A DNA stretch of 45,637 nt from Ornithinibacillus scapharcae TW25. Lineage in GTDB: Bacteria > Bacillota > Bacilli > Bacillales > Amphibacillaceae. The stretch is taken from NCBI RefSeq assembly GCF_000190475.1, contig NZ_AEWH01000057.1:1-45637 (forward strand), written 5' to 3'. Numbering within the stretch: the stretch's first letter is position 1; every line of letters begins with the position of its first letter. Below the pieces are notes generated by a model. It saw only the letters and a program-made list of their open reading frames with translations. It was not told the origin of the DNA and did no database searches. This document shows, in pieces, positions 41,870 through 45,637 of the stretch. The translations under genes and the position numbers were made by a program.

Positions 41870-43135
41870 ATGAATGAAAAGATTGTAGGAATTGAATCTA
41901 TTAATTTTTATGGTGGCTCAGCTTTTCTAGATGTTCAAAAGTTAGCAAAATATCGAAATCTAGATAACGAAAGATTTGATAATTTGTTAATGAAAGAAAA
42001 GACTGTTCCCCTTCCCTATGAGGATCCTATTTCATTTGGCGTAAATGCGGCAAAACCACTTATCGATAATCTTTCTGAGGAGGAAAAGGATCGTATAGAG
42101 ATGGTGATAACGTGTACAGAGTCAGGCATAGATTTTGGAAAATCGATTAGTACATATATTCATCACTATTTGGATTTAAGTCGTAATTGTCGTCTTTTTG
42201 AGCTAAAGAATGCCTGTTATTCAGGAACAGCAGGTTTTCAAATGGCTGTAAACTTTATATTATCTCAGGCATCACCAGGTGCAAAAGTGTTAGTTATTGC
42301 TACTGATCTAACTAGGTTTTCGGTTGCAGACCCGGGGGAAGCGCTTATGGCAGACTGGTCCTTTGCCGAACCTTCCGGAGGAGCAGGTGCCGTAGCTATC
42401 CTAGTAAGTGATAAGCCCCTTGTTTATCAAGTTGATATTGGTGCAAACGGATATTACGGTTATGAAGTGATGGATACTTGTAGACCAATTCCAGACAGTG
42501 AAGCGGGAAATGCTGATTTGTCACTTATGTCATACTTGGATTGTTGTGAAGCTTCTTATTTGGAGTACGAAAAACGTGTCACAGATGTGAATTATAAAGA
42601 CTCCTTCAACTATCTAGCATTTCATACGCCATTTGGGGGAATGGTAAAAGGAGCGCATCGTAAAATGATGCGTAAAATGTGTAAGGCAAAGCCTAATGAA
42701 ATTGAAAATGATTTTAATCAAAGGGTTGTCCCTGGGTTATCATATTGTCAACGTGTAGGAAATATCATGGGTGCTACAGTATTTTTATCCATGATAAGTA
42801 CCATAGACCACGGGGCGTTTGATTCCCCTAAAAGACTTGGCATTTTTTCTTATGGGTCTGGCTGTTGTTCAGAGTTTTATAGTGGAGTAGTAACGAAAAG
42901 TGGACAAGACAAGGTACAGGAGTTAAGTATCGGTCAACAGTTAGATGAACGGTATGAACTATCCATTGAGGAGTATGAAGAGCTATTAAAAAGTAATAGT
43001 GAGATTGTATTTGGTACACGTAATGTCAAGCTGGATCTTCATTTAATCCCTGGAGCTTTTTCAATTAATGAGAGTAGAGGAAGGCTGGTGCTTCATGAAA
43101 TAAATGAATATCACAGAGAGTATATCTGGCTTTAG
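41870..43135 (+). CDS. HMG-CoA-synthase-like beta-branching enzyme (PksG type)
   Basis: Member of the HMG-CoA synthase family used in polyketide beta-branching: it adds a carbanion from acetyl-ACP to the beta-keto group of an ACP-bound chain. Catalytic residues are visible: Glu84 in TCTESGID, Cys116 in KNACYSGTAG and His252 in FHTPFGGMVKGAH. Length 421 is normal. The start has AAAGGA (41855-41860) nine bases upstream. It matches the three Trp-flagged ACPs at the end of gene B, the predicted site of action. The usual partners (donor ACP, decarboxylating KS, two enoyl-CoA-hydratase-like enzymes) are not in this window. A terminator follows, so this is the last gene of the cluster on this side. 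Confidence 0.96.
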   Translation: MNEKIVGIESINFYGGSAFLDVQKLAKYRNLDNERFDNLLMKEKTVPLPYEDPISFGVNAAKPLIDNLSEEEKDRIEMVITCTESGIDFGKSISTYIHHYLDLSRNCRLFELKNACYSGTAGFQMAVNFILSQASPGAKVLVIATDLTRFSVADPGEALMADWSFAEPSGGAGAVAILVSDKPLVYQVDIGANGYYGYEVMDTCRPIPDSEAGNADLSLMSYLDCCEASYLEYEKRVTDVNYKDSFNYLAFHTPFGGMVKGAHRKMMRKMCKAKPNEIENDFNQRVVPGLSYCQRVGNIMGATVFLSMISTIDHGAFDSPKRLGIFSYGSGCCSEFYSGVVTKSGQDKVQELSIGQQLDERYELSIEEYEELLKSNSEIVFGTRNVKLDLHLIPGAFSINESRGRLVLHEINEYHREYIWL

Positions 43136-43313
43136 GATCCTGTAAACATCATTTTTTACATGGTTAACGAAAGAGAACAGTAGTCAACAGAACCAAATAA
43201 AATACGGATTAACCAAATGGATATATTTCGAGGCCGATGGACTCTTAGAGAAGCAATGGTGTCGTTAATGTACCACTAATAGATTTCGATAGTTTTGATA
43301 AACAGTAATGTAT

Positions 43314-43358
43314 GGCAAGTGTAGGGTATTTTATCCAACACTTGCCTTCTTCTTTTCT
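43314..43358 (+). terminator. Rho-independent terminator at the end of the PKS operon
   Basis: Perfect 9-bp stem GGCAAGTGT (43314-43322) with ACACTTGCC (43338-43346), possibly extended inward by GGGTA/TATCC, followed by a T-rich tail TTCTTCTTTTCT. It separates the cluster from fapR. Confidence 0.85.
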
Positions 43359-43433
43359 ATAGATAAGTATATTACTAATAAAATGTTATTTATTTCATAA
43401 TAAATTGTAAATTTAGATAATTTAGAAGGAAAA

Positions 43434-43462
43434 TTGATGATGAATATCGAACTTAGTAATTA
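43434..43462 (+). promoter_or_regulatory. Possible sigma-A promoter of fapR
   Basis: TTGATG (43434-43439), a 17-base gap and TAATTA (43457-43462) resemble a vegetative promoter. Each hexamer is only a partial match, so this is tentative. Confidence 0.35.
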
Positions 43463-43506
43463 TATAAAACATTACGTGTCGTTTTTTAGCAATCTTATTA
43501 TAGTTT

Positions 43507-43518
43507 GTAACGTGTTAC
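43507..43518 (+). promoter_or_regulatory. Inverted repeat before fapR, possible operator
   Basis: GTAAC-GT-GTTAC is a near-perfect palindrome downstream of the possible promoter; a second pair, GTAAT and ATTAC about ten bases apart, overlaps the possible -10. FapR is known to repress its own gene in Bacillus, so an operator is expected here, but I cannot confirm a match to the FapR consensus. Confidence 0.3.
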
Positions 43519-43555
43519 TCAAATGGAGTTATTCTTAAAAAGGTGTGATTGTCCG

Positions 43556-44164
43556 GTGAGGAATAAAGAGAAGAGACAAGAATTATTAAAGCATATTATT
43601 TCAGAAACTCCTTTTATAAAGGATAAAGAGTTAGCTAGGAAATTCAATGTGAGTATACAAACAATAAGACTAGACCGACTGGAATTATCCATTCCAGGAT
43701 TAAGGGATCGGATAAAAGATATTGCTCACAATAGTCTAAAGGATGATATTCGTTCGTTGCCAATTGAAGAGGTAATCGGAGAAATTATTGATCTAGTACT
43801 TGATAAATCTGCCATATCTATATTAGAAATAGAAGGAAATGACCAAGTATTTAGTCGGAATCAGATTGTTCGGGGGCATTACTTATTTGCACAAGCTAAT
43901 TCATTAGCGATTGCAGTGATCAATGATGAACTAGCTTTAACTTCAAAGGCTAACATACGTTTTATTAAGCAGGTTAAACTAGATGATAGAATTATTGCAA
44001 AAGCTTGGGTAAAAGAAACAGATTTTAAAAAACGACTAACTACGGTTGAAGTCAAAAGTTATGTAGGAAATGAAGTAGTATTTTGGTGTGAATTTCAAAT
44101 CTACCGATCTAACTTGTTTGGTTTAAAGACAGAAAATAGAAGGAAAACTTTAACAACAACTTAA
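43556..44164 (+). CDS. fapR: FapR-type malonyl-CoA-responsive transcriptional repressor
   Basis: Clear FapR: an N-terminal DeoR-like helix-turn-helix ([20 protein letters not shown], about residues 22-42) and a C-terminal hotdog domain ([28 protein letters not shown]) that in the family binds malonyl-CoA and releases DNA. FapR represses fatty-acid and phospholipid synthesis genes when malonyl-CoA is low. I place the start at GTG 43556 because [11 protein letters not shown] aligns with the usual FapR N-terminus and AAAGG lies upstream; an ATG at 43523 would add 11 unusual residues. The length of 202 is a little more than the roughly 188 of B. subtilis. It is not in the usual fapR-plsX-fabD operon here but stands alone between a PKS cluster and a dus gene. 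It may control the cluster, or be a bystander. Confidence 0.95.
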   Translation: MRNKEKRQELLKHIISETPFIKDKELARKFNVSIQTIRLDRLELSIPGLRDRIKDIAHNSLKDDIRSLPIEEVIGEIIDLVLDKSAISILEIEGNDQVFSRNQIVRGHYLFAQANSLAIAVINDELALTSKANIRFIKQVKLDDRIIAKAWVKETDFKKRLTTVEVKSYVGNEVVFWCEFQIYRSNLFGLKTENRRKTLTTT

Positions 44165-44382
44165 GAAATTACGTACATTCAGAAACTTTCTCCTCCTCTT
44201 CCAATTGTCATCCCACAGATTACCAACAAAAAAATATTTACAACTGCTAGTAAACTAATTATTGTAGGTACAGGAGACAGGTTCCTTTCACATTCCTTCG
44301 CTGTATGCAAAACACTTGTAAAAGTAGGCTTAGGGATGTAAGACTTGTAATGGAGCCATGATGAAAGGATTTGAATTTGTTT

Positions 44383-45348
44383 ATGAAAGATAATTTTTGG
44401 ATTACATTACCACGACCGTTTTTTGTACTTGCACCTATGGAAGATGTGACCGATGTTGTTTTTCGTCACGTTGTTGGTGAAGCGGCAAGACCGGATGTGT
44501 TCTTTACAGAGTTTACGAATACGGAGAGCTATTGTCATCCAGAGGGCAGACAGAGTGTTCGAGGACGTTTAACGTTTACTGAAGATGAGCAACCAATTGT
44601 TGCACATATTTGGGGCGATAAACCTGAATTCTTCAGACAAATGAGTATCGGTATGGCTGAACAAGGATTTCGGGGAATTGATATTAATATGGGATGTCCT
44701 GTTCCAAATGTTGCTGCTAAGGGAAAAGGAGCGGGACTTATACGCCACCCAGAAGTTGCGGCTGAGCTAGTACAGGCAGCAAAGGCAGGTGGACTACCTG
44801 TAAGTGTGAAAACTAGACTTGGTTATACAGAAGTAGATGAATGGAGGGACTGGTTGACACATATATTGAAGCAGGATATTGCGAACCTCTCCATTCACCT
44901 TCGTACTAGAAAAGAGATGAGTAATGTGGATGCTCATTGGGAGCTAATCCCCGAGATTAAGAAACTTCGTGACGAAGTGGCACCAGATACACTTTTAACA
45001 ATAAATGGCGACATTCCGGACCGTCAAACAGGATTAAAGCTTGTTGAACAATATGGTGTGGACGGGGTGATGATAGGTCGGGGGATATTTAAAAATCCAT
45101 TTGCTTTTGAGAAGGAACCGAGAGAACATAGTAGTACAGAATTACTGGACCTTTTACGAGTGCATCTGGACCTATTTGATAAATATTCTAGTATAGAACC
45201 ACGTCCATTCGGACCACTTAGACGATTCTTCAAAATATATGTGAAGGGATTCCGTGGTGCTAGTGAATTAAGAAATGACTTGATGAGTACGAATTCGACA
45301 GATGAAGTGCGTGCAATGCTTAAGAACTTTGAGGAAATGACTATATAA
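44383..45348 (+). CDS. dus: tRNA-dihydrouridine synthase
   Basis: FMN enzyme that reduces specific uridines in tRNA to dihydrouridine. Family marks: LAPMEDVTD near the N-terminus, [20 protein letters not shown] with the catalytic Cys, [16 protein letters not shown], and the flavin phosphate region INGDI...[15 protein letters not shown]. Length 321 is normal. I take the ATG at 44383 (MKDNFW); AAAGGA lies 13 bases upstream, and in-frame TTG codons at 44371 and 44377 are closer to it and possible. This is a housekeeping gene with no link to polyketide synthesis, and so marks ordinary chromosome beyond the cluster. Confidence 0.95.
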   Translation: MKDNFWITLPRPFFVLAPMEDVTDVVFRHVVGEAARPDVFFTEFTNTESYCHPEGRQSVRGRLTFTEDEQPIVAHIWGDKPEFFRQMSIGMAEQGFRGIDINMGCPVPNVAAKGKGAGLIRHPEVAAELVQAAKAGGLPVSVKTRLGYTEVDEWRDWLTHILKQDIANLSIHLRTRKEMSNVDAHWELIPEIKKLRDEVAPDTLLTINGDIPDRQTGLKLVEQYGVDGVMIGRGIFKNPFAFEKEPREHSSTELLDLLRVHLDLFDKYSSIEPRPFGPLRRFFKIYVKGFRGASELRNDLMSTNSTDEVRAMLKNFEEMTI

Positions 45349-45474
45349 GTAATGTTAAATAAAGGGCAGAGGCAGACTCTTTTAACAGTGTGCTTTTGCT
45401 TTTCACTATGAGGACGGTTCTATTTTCTGAGTGCGGATAGATGGAATTCCTAAAATAGAATAAAATATCCTAAA

Positions 45475-45506
45475 GAAAAAACGTCTGTACCTATACAGAC
45501 GTTTTC
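45475..45506 (+). terminator. Terminator downstream of dus (possibly bidirectional)
   Basis: ACGTCTGT (45481-45488), a six-base loop ACCTAT and ACAGACGT (45495-45502), with an A-run before and TTTTC after, so it could work on both strands. The remaining bases to 45637 show no gene. Confidence 0.8.
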
Positions 45507-45637
45507 TTACGTATATTTGTGGCGAAGAATCATGTGTTCACATTCACATGTATTACCTTATTCCTCGTCTTACACAAATCAGCTCATCGCTTTATTAGTA
45601 TAACATGAATAAGATACTGAAGCACTAGTAAAAAATA

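Larger units (their letters stand above)
43136..43555 (+). other. Intergenic region: cluster end, terminator and fapR control region
   Basis: 420 bases without a convincing gene. The first 175 or so hold nothing I can name (one unsupported 20-codon frame at 43217-43279). A terminator follows at 43314-43358, then an AT-rich stretch with a possible promoter and short inverted repeats just before fapR. Confidence 0.7.

Noticed and set aside
43217-43279. A 20-codon frame (MDIFRGRWTLREAMVSLMYH) between the cluster and fapR
   Set aside because: No ribosome binding site, no visible family and nothing around it suggests translation.
43523-43555. ATG at 43523 as the fapR start
   Set aside because: It adds 11 residues not typical of FapR and has no good ribosome binding site; GTG at 43556 matches the usual N-terminus.
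1-45637. CRISPR arrays, tRNA or rRNA genes, complete insertion sequences, replication origins
   Set aside because: No regularly spaced repeats, cloverleaf-like segments, rRNA motifs, transposase genes or origin-like repeats were seen; the only tandem repeats are the coding ACP copies.

Overview
The window is the right-hand part of a large trans-acyltransferase (trans-AT) polyketide synthase cluster from a low-GC Gram-positive bacterium, most likely order Bacillales. AT-rich coding, strong AAGGAGG-type ribosome binding sites and a FapR-type regulator next to the cluster support this. I do not recognise the product. All genes are on the + strand.

Layout. Gene A (left edge to 7672, 5' end outside the window): KR end-ACP-KS-DH-KR-ACP-KS-DH*. 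Gene B (7697-13296): ACP-KR-ACP-KS-ACP-ACP-ACP. Gene C (13301-37675): KS-DH-KR-ACP, KS-(pseudo-ACP)-DH-KR-ACP, KS-DH-KR-ACP, KS-DH*-KR-ACP, KS-(pseudo-ACP)-ACP, KS-ACP. Repaired, gene C would encode one protein of about 8,060 residues. Nine KS domains are present and none has an AT. Then come trans-acting enzymes: an acyl-hydrolase-like AT, a malonyl AT fused to an FMN enoyl reductase (37786-41064), an Sfp-type phosphopantetheinyl transferase (41118-41807) and an HMG-CoA-synthase-like beta-branching enzyme (41870-43135). A terminator follows at 43314-43358. To its right lie fapR (43556-44164), a tRNA-dihydrouridine synthase gene (44383-45348) and another terminator, so the cluster's right border is probably near 43.3 kb.

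How they work together. The separate AT loads malonyl units on the ACPs, the phosphopantetheinyl transferase activates the carriers, the hydrolase-like AT clears stalled chains, and the ER reduces chosen enoyl intermediates in trans. The three near-identical ACPs ending gene B carry the Trp residue typical of beta-branching carriers and match the HMG-CoA-synthase-like enzyme. The other beta-branching cassette members and a thioesterase are not in this window.

As given, the PKS and AT/ER genes are broken by seven clear single-base frame breaks, most of them one A short in an A-run, plus a roughly 173-bp palindromic MITE-like insertion in a KR of gene C with an eighth, inferred, missing base. 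Domain homology continues across every break. The breaks may be assembly errors, real mutations, or (for three perfect slippery heptamers) programmed frameshifts. The most unusual observations are the two serine-less ACP-like domains nested in KS linkers, the insertion, and the malonyl-CoA-sensing FapR beside a malonyl-consuming cluster.
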